Assembly: GCA_000320605.2 (NCBI GenBank)
Contig: KB445802.1
Coordinates: forward strand, 62,001 to 126,000
DNA from: Gelatoporia subvermispora B
Lineage: Eukaryota > Basidiomycota > Agaricomycetes > Polyporales > Gelatoporiaceae
Length of the DNA stretch: 64,000 bases
Direction of reading: 5' to 3'
Both the position numbers and the translations under genes were made by a program. The notes beneath the pieces were generated by a model that did no database searches, was not told the DNA's origin, and saw only the letters and a program-made list of their open reading frames with translations. This document shows, piece by piece, positions 48,970 through 59,790 of this stretch (its first letter is position 1; every line of letters begins with the position of its first letter).

Positions 48970-50898
48970 AGAGGACGCTTGAGATATTATATGTCGTTGA
49001 GCTGTTGTGAGCACGTGCTCCGAACGTCTCAGTGGTTGGATCCGACTTTGCCATGTCTAACATTTGACGGGGTTTCTGGTAGTTTACTGTCACCGTTCAT
49101 CATAATATGCTATATACCCAAAGCGAATGTGTTTTCCGAAAGGTACTGACGTATCTACACATGCACGAGCAAGCATCCCCGTATGCATAGCATCCTCACA
49201 CGCTCAGAGTTCTTGTGTTCTCTTAGATTGACTCTTCTTGCGTGATGTACCTCACATGGTGGTGGTATACACAAGGCAGCTTTTCTCCATAGTTCGAACC
49301 TTGAGAACAGTGTTCGTGCATCAGAATAAACGATGGGCAGTCCCCACGACGGTCCGTGTGCTCAATGGCACGCAAATATCAATGGTGAGGGAACGACGAG
49401 AAGTGTGCATACCGCAATTGGGCCAACTGTAGTAGGTTGTTGGACTCTTAGGCTCTAGCCATGCGGCGCTGGTCAGTAGGTGGGTGGCGACACGTGCGGG
49501 GTGAATGTCGAATCTGAGCATCTCCCAAGTAGGCGCGCCTCCGCATGTCTAGCCACTGGATCGGGATGAGGGTGCACGAGCTGCTGTACTCGCGATATGA
49601 ACGCTGACAGCGGTCGAGTGAACATTCGTCACATAAAAGTCACATTCGTTCACGAAGCTGGCGCGTGGAGAGCGCGCCCGACACTACAAGGGGACTAGTA
49701 CGCATCAGCAGATCGACTGTATGCATAGAATATATACTGCGCACCGGTGAGAATGCATTCTATTGTCAGAGCTCAACATCGCGGCTCGTGATCAGGAGAA
49801 AGGGTGAGCTGTAGACCAATGCAGACGGGGCACCGAAGTAGCAATTGTCTGGTACTGGAACAGTGAGCATCGGTTGAGTCGCTGCTCATGGGTAGCAAAA
49901 TTGCATCCGACAAAGGCTCGAGAGACTCGCCTCCGCCTGATGAGGAGTTAAGTACGGCTCCAGTAGCTATGGTAGACTATGCATGATAAGAGAAAGTTCG
50001 ACGATGTGCGCTCGAAGCGTAGAGACGTCTGGCCTCGTGCCCGCATCAACTCCGGGGGCAATTTGACGTGAGCCTGAGGCATTCAAGTGTCGTGCCGGAT
50101 GAGTACTAATCATATCAGACAAGTGGACGAGACGAACCAGCGCGATCCCTGTCAGCAACTCGCATCCTCGCTATGCCTCTAAGCAGATGAGAAAGCTGGT
50201 ACCTGCGTTGTTTCGTTGAATCAAGGCGCAGGTATCAGGCCTCATGCAGTATGGCGCAAACACCGCAGTCCCGCAAACATGTATGGTGAAAAAGGATGCG
50301 GACCTTGGCGAGCATGTTGACCGACGCGCACTCCAATTCCTCGATGGAAAGTATCCGCCAGATGTATGCGTGGCGCATAAGATCGAAGACAGGGCCAGGA
50401 GACAGGCGAGTTATACGGCGTAGCCTCCAGAGATCTCCAGTGACATTGTGTTCCATAAGAATCCAGCTGCTGCATGGGAGTGATCATATGCATAGGAGAG
50501 AAAGAGCAAAGCGATGCGCCAGCACACGAGGTAGTCTTGCTACGTGGATTGACGAATGACACGAATGCTTGGGAGTCAAGGAGGCATAAATAAGATGAGT
50601 AGAGGTTCAAATTGTTGCAGTCCATCTAGTAGAACTTGAGGCGGTCAAGAACATGTAGCGTGAGTGAGACGGTGCTGACGCGTCGCTGGCCTTGGAGTTG
50701 ACATACCGATCCATGGGCGTCAGGCAGGGGTGTAGAGAGATATATGTCCTAGAGGGCAATTGAGCGGTCGAAATGCGTCGAGAAGCTCACAGAGAAATCG
50801 AAAGCAGAGGAGCCGGACCAGGCGGCGTATGAGCGCGTCGCTATTGGCATGTACAGGGACGCCGAGGCACTGTGGGAAAGCTGCTCGATGGGCGCTGA

Positions 50899-50945
50899 GC
50901 GAGATCGGATCGCGCGCAACCATCGGCAGAAGCCGGATAGGCGTC
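50899..50945 (+). repeat. Dispersed 45-bp repeat, copy 8
   Basis: This looks closest to the consensus. It reads GCGAGATCGGATCGCGCGC, then AACCATCGGCAGAAGCCGG and ATAGGCG. Confidence 0.65.
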
Positions 50946-52740
50946 CTGAGTGCAGTTTTGTTTGAGCCCACGACAACCTCCATCTTTTTGTTGCTCCGTC
51001 TTTCTCTGCTCATGTATCCTGCACATAAATACACTCCCATATTTGCGCACTTGTCTGCGTCATCCACTGGTCTGTCCTGGAGGCTGGCGCGACTGTGTCC
51101 CTTTGATGCGTCTACAAGATCCTCGCATCTTTCGTCATAGGCCATTGTGCAGCCGTCTGACTCCCGTGCATCTGCTCTGATATAGTTCAAGAGTGCCATC
51201 CATGCCTGCCTGGAGCAACTAAACTCTCTCGCCCCACGTCCGCCGGGCAAGTTTCAGCCTCCCTCCATTCCCAGGTCAGTCGTTAGACGGTGTCTCGCCG
51301 GGGGTTGCTGTGACACCATATAGAGAACTCAAGAACCTCTTCACGAGTACAAAACGCGCTGTCATTTGCGACGTTGCCGCTCTGCACGCGCCACTCACAA
51401 TGCAAGTCACTGCCACCGGCGTCATAGTACACCGATTCCCGCGGTCTCTGCGGCCTACTTATATACGCTCACCGGCTCCTCGGAATGACTGAAGTGCAGC
51501 CAGTCTCTCTCATAGTTTCACGTGCTGTACACAGCGTGTACCTTCATGGTTTGGTTCGGAAACCAATATACGATTGCTATAACAAAGCTTGCGGTATATA
51601 TGGTCGTGTACCGTATAAGACCTCACACAGATTTAGCTGAAACCAGACACAATGATGAAAGAGTAAAGGATACCATTAGATGGGATGCTGAAGCTGGATG
51701 GAGCTCTCACGGCTCATCTCCTTGTGTATAAGATTGGGAGGGCACGGAGACTGCACCCAAAGGAGTCCAGTCATCTAGTGAAAACGTAATACGTAATTAT
51801 AATACCGCAGGTTGGGACCCCGGCCATTTGCTGTGCAATGTCTAATATTCGTATCGGTGTCGAAGTCGAGCGAAGGTTGATCAATCTGACCGTGTCATCC
51901 AGCCGTAATCAGACTCCGGCGCGTTCTGTCAAACTTCTATCTGTCAGCTCCGCAGCAATTGGTGCTCTTGCACCGTTAAGCACCCAAACGGTCGCCTCAG
52001 AATGATGCCAGATACCGAGGGATCGAAGAGAGCAATCAGATTACTGGTATGGATCCGGCAACGCCATGAAGCCGCAGCCTCTGTTGGCGACACTGGAGCA
52101 ACCATCGAATGTTCACCCGATGATCTATCATGATTTGTTAGGAAAAGCAGTGACCGGGCGCCTCCGAAGGTTTCCTGGACCGGAATGTCGCGATGACAAT
52201 GGATGTTCTGTTTCCGATGGTTAGAAGTGAGAGTCGGTTTCGAAGGTATCCAAAGGACAGACCAGCGCGGCCCGTGAACTGACGCGATGATGGGTGGACA
52301 GCGGTTGCGAAGGTTGTAAAGCTAGCCCACTGGATGGTCTTATCGAAGGATTCACGAGACTATGGACAGTATTTGGATCACTCTACACAAAAACATTGTG
52401 CACTGGTATGCGATTCGTTGCATTAGTGAGCACTTGAGACATCCGGTCAAAGCGATGGAGAATCTAGTGCCACGCTTCAACGTGCGTCGAGCGCGTCCCG
52501 GCGTCTCTGTGGTCTCTTCGCTATCAGCGCCAACTGGGCTCCAGCCTCCGCGACCCGTTTCTCCTTAGCCAGCGCAAGGAGCAGGTTCACCCTTCCGCAT
52601 TCTGTTCCCCAAATACTCTTTCATCACAACTACAGATCCAAGACCACCATCGGCAGATTAATGTCGTGAACAGGCCATCGTAGCAACATGGGATCATCGC
52701 CTCCAACGTCTGTCAAAGTGGCACATCCGTAGAGACACTG

Positions 52741-53508
52741 TCATGGTGAGCGTATCCATTGGGATAGTTGACGATATCTAACACGCCTCGTCTGACAGCC
52801 GCAGTTTCTGATTCCAAGCACGGCGGGTCGTGGACTAGCTGGCGGCGCATAAATACGAACCGAGTGTCCACACTCCTCGTTGTCCACCGACTCTAGCAGA
52901 CTTCTGTACTCGCACACATGTCCAACACCACTCCTTACACCTTCACCACCCTCCTTTTCCTGTTCGCCGTCGTCTTCGCGGTGTTCTCCGGAGAGGGCGC
53001 AATCGCGGCACCACTCCATGCTGTCTCCAACGTCAGACGCGAGGAAAGCCTTGATGCGCGCAATGGCTTTTTCAGACACGAGGCCATCCCAATGTCGGAC
53101 GCAAAGTGGTCTAACGTCGGTAACGGTCACATCCCCAGGGTAGAACTCGGTTAGTGTCTCGTAATGCAATGCACGCGCTGCGTCTTGGCTTACTAGGTCC
53201 TCAGGTGTCGACTCACAGACCTCGTCCGAGACCGAGAGTTCCCAAGTTGGGATAGACTGGCCCCAGGTGAGCTGCATACACTCTGTAGCCATATACCCAT
53301 GCGCTGAGCTGATTCGATCCGTTGGTCTCAGGGTCCGCACATCTCCTTGCCGAGCGAAGCGTCGCCTGCCGATGACGACAGCTTCCGTACAATTCACGTC
53401 GAGGGTTGGACGAACGTATGATTGGCACTTGTAGTCAAGTCCACGGATGTCTGCAGCGTTCACTGTATACCATGGGTCGGATTTGCTCGCGTCTCGCCCT
53501 CGTGGCAT
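52741..53508 (-). CDS. Uncharacterised long open frame (255 codons)
   Basis: This is the longest uninterrupted minus-strand frame outside the recognised genes. The predicted protein is cysteine-containing, acidic in the middle (GEQEKEGGEG) and matches no family I know. The opposite strand at 52918-53154 is also open and would encode 78 residues with a convincing signal-peptide-like start (TLLFLFAVVFAVFSGEGAIA). Only one of the two can reasonably be a real gene, and both may be chance. No introns, promoter or neighbours help to decide. Confidence 0.25.
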   Translation of the reverse strand: MPRGRDASKSDPWYTVNAADIRGLDYKCQSYVRPTLDVNCTEAVVIGRRRFARQGDVRTLRPTDRISSAHGYMATECMQLTWGQSIPTWELSVSDEVCESTPEDLVSQDAARALHYETLTEFYPGDVTVTDVRPLCVRHWDGLVSEKAIARIKAFLASDVGDSMEWCRDCALSGEHREDDGEQEKEGGEGVRSGVGHVCEYRSLLESVDNEECGHSVRIYAPPASPRPAVLGIRNCGCQTRRVRYRQLSQWIRSP

Positions 53509-54440
53509 GTGATTTCATCCATTCAATACACTCCTTTCAATTCTCAGGAAATGCTCATGAGAGTGCTGTGCGACTGGACATGTGTTGGGCACTATCTTCA
53601 CCCGGTCTTGGACTGCATGCAATGAGTTGGATCTTATTGATGTTGAGCAGCCGTCAGGCCTCGACACATGCCGATCTCAGCATCAACAGAATCTACCTCG
53701 TCGAGCTCCTCCCTCATGGGAACCGCAATTCATGATGATACGGACAAAGATACAAGGCCAGTAAATGTTTCATTGTGTCCAAAAACGGCTTCTACTGACA
53801 CAAAGGTCGAAGTTTGGCCCTAGACAAGGGTACTCTGCATATTCGCTCTGGGAATGTCAGCTGACTGCACCCAATGGACCCCGCTGCGTAGGCAATGGCG
53901 CTCAGGATAGCGATGGCGACGAGCTTGTCTGATACAGAGCATATGGAGTCTGCGCCGTGACGCCTGACACCGTCTGCATGTTATGCGATGATTTCGACTT
54001 CATGACTCACGCCATGTAAGATTCACACTCAGAAAGCGGGTGATAGGTATGCAAGTCAGGAACGGGACGCACGTAGGAGAGACCGGCCAGCGGGGATTCG
54101 GGAATAGGGTCATGACGTTCCTAGTAAGCGCTGGGTGCACTGGAACACAATGTTGGTAGGTGTCTTCCCAGCTACACGTGTAGCTGAGCGAGGTGGGGGT
54201 ACATGAGACGAAATGTAGTTGGAGGGTTACAAACTTACAACGGAATGCGCCCGCGCCGGTATAGAATCTAGATGACTAGTTCCATATTGATTGAGGTACA
54301 TTGTGAGTGGTACGAGTAATATAACCCCTTGAGCTTGAGAGATTAGATGGATCGACCCGGTGGTGGAGGCAGACAACGTGTCGTTGGCTCTGGGATTTCC
54401 GTGGGCACACTAAGGACGGCTGCCCAGTGAGCGCCTGTTC

Positions 54441-54484
54441 AAGATCGGATCGCACGCAACCATCGGGAGAAGCCGGATGGGCGT
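54441..54484 (+). repeat. Dispersed 45-bp repeat, copy 9
   Basis: It reads AAGATCGGATCGCACGC, then AACCATCGGGAGAAGCCGG and ATGGGCG. It differs from copy 8 at only a few positions. Confidence 0.65.
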
Positions 54485-56051
54485 TCCCGGTACTTTTTGC
54501 ACATTTTTGATATCGTCGACCACGCCTCGCAGCGAAAGTGAGGACGAGTACTCCGATCGCTGAAACTCTCTGGAATTGCGGCGACAAGCCACACGAACAG
54601 AATATTCGTGAGAAGAATCTTATCGACGTCACGCTGCCCGCACAGATCAGCGCCCCGGCGACGATCAATTCACTATTCAAGATCCCGGTTTCGTCACCTT
54701 CCCGATACGGGCACAGACATACCAAACCCGACAAATTTTGACATGAGGTGAACTTTCCGCTCTCCCAGCGCTTCCCGTATTGAAGCTCATATATACTCTA
54801 TGTTTGCGTCTCTAACGAGTTCCAGTTCTCTCGCGCTGTCGCTCGTGTGGACGCGCCCTCAAAGTATCAAGTTTCTCTCAAACAAATTTTTTAAAAGCTA
54901 GCTGTGAGCGCTTAGAGCACCGATAGTCATCTTTAAGTCTTTTTATTAGTGTGGTTATACTCGGCGGCCCTTGTTCGACTCTACCCATACCCATACCTTG
55001 CTTGAACGACCCCGGTCGTGCCTTCCTCTATGCCTTTTCCTACGCGCTCCTGTCAGGCAACCTCATTCGAGCCGTCTTTCTCCTCCACAGCACTTCGTGC
55101 GCCCTTGCCTCCCTATTGTATTGCACTTGTATCCTCCTGGCAGCGATACTACTACTAGTCTCGCACGTCTGCATTCGTCTGTGCGGTCTGGCGATTTGTC
55201 CTGGATGCTGGCGTTGTTATGGCTATCACTTGAGGTACCCAGGTCAGTCTTGTTGTACGCTTACCTACAGGCACCGTCCCCTATCCCCTATCCACCAGTC
55301 GATCGTGCCACGGACGCTGGACTTCTGACGGCTCCTTGTGACTCGAGCGCGTCTCCTCTCGCCCTTGCTGTCGATCGATTGGCCACCGCTTTGTTGTCCT
55401 TTACCGGTCATATCGACAGCTTCTCTACTGCTTGCTCCTGGTCTCACGTCTTGGACTCTCGCTATGTAACCCTGCCCGACGACCATTTCTCTTAGAACAC
55501 CGCGTCTTCGTCAGCGTAGCCGTAATCCACTACATTCAATACACGGCACGCAGGCTCTTACCGACGGTCAACCACAGCCTGCTCCATATCTTGACTCAGC
55601 TAGACTTGAGCTGACTATATGCGCGCCTTCTGGGTGTTTATATCTGCCCTAGAGCGAATGCCACGGGTCAGCCATGCTTTCTGTTTCCGATATCCACCAA
55701 TGCACCAACCTACCCTGTCTTCTCTGCCTCACATAGCCGACTCTTTGTCCGTCCCCTGTCCTCGACCTTCCCACCCGGGACCCTTTCGTGTCCCGCCGCC
55801 GACACGAACACAGGGAGCCCTCACCCTCAACGGTGCGTCTTGAAGCTCAACGTGCAAAGATTTGGAGCGTAGAGGAGGATCCGGGGCAGATCGTGCTAGG
55901 AAGTGCGAGCGCTGCGATATGCGTTTATCAGCGTGACGAGTGCGCTTTACATTGGGCTGCAGGCCTACCGATGCTGACCCGACGTGTCACGCGCCCGCAG
56001 GCAGATCAGCTGGGGAACGTACTCAACTCCGCGGATCCATAAGCTCGTGCA

Positions 56052-56202
56052 CATCAGGAAAACATCCATTTTACTTGCCTGCCTTTTTGGTTCTTGGGCG
56101 CGACTTTGACACCTTTTTGGCGCGCAACAGGGCGGTGAAGACGCCAGCAAGCCTCGAAAGGCAGGTAGAAGGCGTCAAAGTCAACGCGATGTTTTCCTGA
56201 TG
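56052..56202 (-). mobile_element. MITE, copy 3 (151 bp, inverted)
   Basis: It has the same perfect 11-bp ends as copies 1 and 2, but the body is in the opposite orientation. It is flanked by CA on both sides. Reversed, its body follows copy 1 with about one change in five bases. Confidence 0.8.
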
Positions 56203-56944
56203 CACAAGTGCATGCGTGCTGTACCGTCCTTGCACGCAGGACCATACGCGCGAGGAAGATCGCGAGTATGAGACGGCTCGCGGTGATCAAGCCGATGGTA
56301 GGCACTCCAGATGCGCCGACTTGCACACGATCTGTCGTGCCGTAGACAACCACGATGCACTGCGCGTCGCGGCGGGTTACGAGTTCGTACGCCCAACCAA
56401 GAGCTGCGGCTGGGTGAGGCCGAAGGAGAGCCTATAATCAACCGCGAGCCACCCGCGCCTCGCGTTAACGATCGCCTGGGGGGGTAGTGTGTACCGGCTC
56501 GGCAGGAAGAACACGCAGAGTCCTGCTCCGCCCGACCGTAGGATCTATCAACGCCGGTGACCTCCCAGGTGTACAGTCACTCCCTGAAGGGAGCCGGAGC
56601 GCCGCGCAATGAGATGCGGTCTCGAAGGGTGAGTGGAGTCAATGATAGTGCTGTCTTCATGCCAGAACAGGTGTTCCGCAGAGGTGATGGTTCGATTCAG
56701 ATACGCGGCATTGAGTAAGGGAGCTACGCACTCAGGGACTTGGCCAATCACCCCATCCCACCCTATTATCTGGTCAACTCCACCCACGGAGATCCGGGAC
56801 AACCGCAGGAATGCTAATTTGAGGGCATGATCTTGCGCGTACACATGGAGAGCTTGATGGCATTGCAGCTCGCCTGGACAAAGCTCACTGGGCACCGAAG
56901 ATGGTAGTCATCCTATATTCAATCAAGACGCATGTCACGAATTA

Positions 56945-57908
56945 GACGGGTAATACCGGGCAAATGTACTGACCTGTGCACAGAGGGAGCATGCGACAGA
57001 CAGATGGAGAAGCCACCAGAAGCCGATACAAACTTACCAGCGGTGTACAGAGACAGAGCGCCCTATGCAGCGTCAATGCAGTGCTTCCGAATAAAGGGGC
57101 AGACATACAACAACTAATGGTATAAGCATAGACTGTCCACTGACTGTGCCGTTTTAGAAGAATGGAGGATAAACAAGCAAACCAGCCCACGCACGTTTCC
57201 ATAGCCGGTAGCAGAAAACTCTGGACAAGGTTTTCAGCTTTGGGCGCAACGGGGAAACGGAGTAAGACTCGCCCTCGCACAATAGAGTTGCTCACGTTCT
57301 GCGAGCTCCAGCGTAAATTTTACGCCTCCAAAAATCATCACTTCTTACAGTCACAACAATCATGCACTGCAAAAAGTCAATACATTTCCAGAGCCAATGT
57401 CCTTAAGCAGCGAATGCGCACTATGATACTCCTACGACCACAGGTTGCAAAACGGTGGGTCACAGCAGTCTTGTGCACATCAAGCGGTATGCAGCCACCC
57501 ACCAGTAAGGCTTGATGATGGCCAGAAGCTCTCCGAATTCCGTGATCAGGTAGTGGTACATCCCGGCGGTTATAAGGCTGACATGTAGTGCGTCCAAGAT
57601 CCTACTATGTGTTAATAATGGTGTCCACTAGTAAAAGTACAATTATTACCACAGGAGACATACCTGCAGGATGATTAGCGCAGTATGCGAGGTGAGGTGT
57701 AAATTTACTTACCAAGCTTCTCAAGAGTAGTGGATCTTTGCAGTGTTGTCTGAAGTACACCCATGTTTGCAGGGTTGTTATCCCAAACAGTCTGTACGCA
57801 TCTTCGATCTCGAGCACGCGCACAACGGCCGAGCGATGACACCTACATTGCAGCGACAAAGTGACCTAGGAACGCTGCCCCCAGGGTACCGTTAAAGTGT
57901 AGGCTCAT
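56945..57908 (-). pseudogene. DUF6534-type membrane protein gene, 3' part degraded
   Basis: The first exons are clear. From the ATG at 57908, MSLHFNGTLGAAFLGHFVAA joins across a short intron to ILFGITTLQTWVYFRQHC, then VCLLW, then ILDALHVSLITAGMYHYLIT and FGELLAIIKPYW. This is the typical N-terminus of DUF6534 proteins, multi-pass membrane proteins of unknown function that are abundant in agaricomycetes. Beyond 57503 the family resemblance fades. A later piece encodes VFCYRLWKRAW, the expected F-Y-R-W-K motif, but I cannot join it in frame, and the C-terminal membrane segments are not recognisable. It is either a 3' pseudogene or a gene with exons I failed to place. It is not part of the DUF6533 array by sequence, but it is a similar kind of protein. 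Confidence 0.6.
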
Positions 57909-57972
57909 GGGGATGAGCAAGGGCTATCGCATGTAGCAGATCAGGGAGCTTGCGCTCATCGATCCGCTTCAC

Positions 57973-57980
57973 TTATATAA
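57973..57980 (-). promoter_or_regulatory. TATA box of the DUF6534 gene
   Basis: TTATATAA lies about 65-72 bp upstream of the ATG at 57908, a usual distance for this genome judging from the DUF6533 genes. Confidence 0.5.
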
Positions 57981-57989
57981 TCCCTGGTG

Positions 57990-58885
57990 TATGCACTGCC
58001 AACTGTGCGACCTCTAGCGCTCAATTAGTACATAGCAAACTTATCCCCACTTATCCCCTCACTTCAGGCCAGCCATTGTTCCGAGCGCAGGGGGCAGAAT
58101 TATGCTTGCCGCACGGATAAGTCATTGGTGCCAAGCGCACGTTCAGCCATGCCTGTTGCTGCAAGCTCCAGGCACAAAAATAGTGCACCACGACGTATAT
58201 GAGTGGTTTCAAGGATGCTGCCATATGATACAGGCAGACCCCGCAATGTTGCTCTTCTCGTAAGTACTCAAAGGTGTGGTTACTGTGGTCAAAGAATCTC
58301 ACATTCACTGATGTCTGCTTCATGAGCACTCGACTGCGGCATGATTACGTCCGACCATCTGTCTGACACCTCTTCTGCGACGAGGAAGTTGGCTGTTCAA
58401 AGTGCAGGAAATGATGAGATCCCACTCGATGAGAAGAGTTATGCGTACATGTAGGCGCGATTGGGTGACGAGCCACAGAACTCATGGAATTCTTCAGATA
58501 CTGCGCAGATGTGCCGTTTGTCATTGATGCACTGTCAGCGCGTTCATCTTGCCACCGCAGCTCACACCGGCCAGTGTCATATAATAGGGGACCAACGGAT
58601 CTGTCAAGGAGGTATCGTGACGAAGACTAGGTGTCGTGACATACCGTAGATGTATGATCGGCGACATAAGAGAAGTCGTTCTTTTCGTTCACGTGGTGAT
58701 ACACGCCCCCGATCAGGTCATGTGCCTGCAAGATTCACCTGCTCCAGACACAACGGGCCGAAACACAAAACATGCGGCACGTCAAAGGACGATCTCTCAA
58801 GAGAGGTTTTTGATGCACTATTGATGCACGCGTGTTAGGAACTGGGAAGAGTCCTGCGCGTAGTTGCAAATAAGCTATCCACTTA
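57990..58885. other. Intergenic, no gene seen
   Basis: This lies between the DUF6534 promoter and the probable transposon end. Short open frames on both strands match nothing I recognise. Confidence 0.5.
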
Positions 58886-58898
58886 CATCAGCAAAATC
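58886..58898 (+). repeat. Probable terminal inverted repeat of the transposon
   Basis: CATCAGCAAAATC matches the MITE termini with one mismatch in the first 12 bases, and the next 20 bases follow MITE copy 3 loosely. The partner end is not in the window. Confidence 0.45.
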
Positions 58899-59790
58899 TA
58901 GTATTCACTTTTCCTGCTTTGGCGGCTGCTTTTGGCCGCAAAAGTCGCCTCAAAGCAGAACAGAAATCGGGAAAATCCCAGTCGCTTACTTTTACTGTGC
59001 TTTTGGCGTAGCTTTGGCATGTCTTTGCAACCGCGTCCAGTCTGCTTTCTTCTCTTTCCCTCGAACTGCGGCCTCTTTTTGGACGACTATTCTATGACTT
59101 CTGAGCCTTATATGGACGTCTTCTCGTGCTTTCTGGACTTCGACGCACCTTTAGCAGCTAGCCTAAACCTCTGTAAAGCCGCGAAAGTGAGTCAATATCA
59201 GTTGATTTGCTCAAATCATCTCAATAGTGCCCTAAAGCCAACAAAGCAGTCGGATTATCTGCCGCAAAATCACGCAGGTCACTCAAAATCAGTTTAAAAG
59301 AGAAAGAGGACGTCAAAGTTGTGCAAGCATATGCAAAGTAGACAGTCTATGTATCAAGCAAGATATTGTTCCTAAAAGTGAAATGCGCCAGTAAACCATG
59401 ATCAGCATGCAGAAGTGACTAAAGCAACGACATAGGAGGCCTGAAAGTGGCGAAACCCGTGATAAAATCAGAGGAAAGTAGACGGTATTTGAGAAAAGTG
59501 GGGAAGGGGAGGTAGAAGTGACAATATTCAAGAACATGACGTTGAGCGAGAATTGAGTGGGGTGGTGCTATAGTCCGGTAACGACCGAGGCAAAAAACGA
59601 AATGTGACAGACGAGCGATTAGCGGCAACTTGAGGACACCCGGGGTAACAAGAGCAGACTTGCAGATCAACAAAGACAGAAGACAGCATGTCCGGCCTGG
59701 AGATGGTGACCGACGTGGACATTTGGTCACTCCCATTCTGCATCCGCACACGCTTCAAATAGTAGGTCAGACGGTCGGGTACAGTGAACA

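Larger units (their letters stand above)
48970..56940. other. Intergenic, no convincing gene
   Basis: About 8 kb without a recognisable gene. It contains two well-preserved copies of the dispersed 45-bp repeat, a MITE (56052-56202), a C- and T-rich stretch from about 54960 to 55850 with open plus frames of low complexity, and a pair of opposed frames near 52741-53508 listed separately. A TATATA motif near 54788-54795 precedes the C-rich stretch, but I cannot define a gene after it. Confidence 0.45.

Noticed and set aside
54951..55843. Open plus frames in a C- and T-rich stretch, read as a proline- and serine-rich protein
   Set aside because: Two frames are open over the same bases and the residues reflect base composition; no domain or exon structure is visible.
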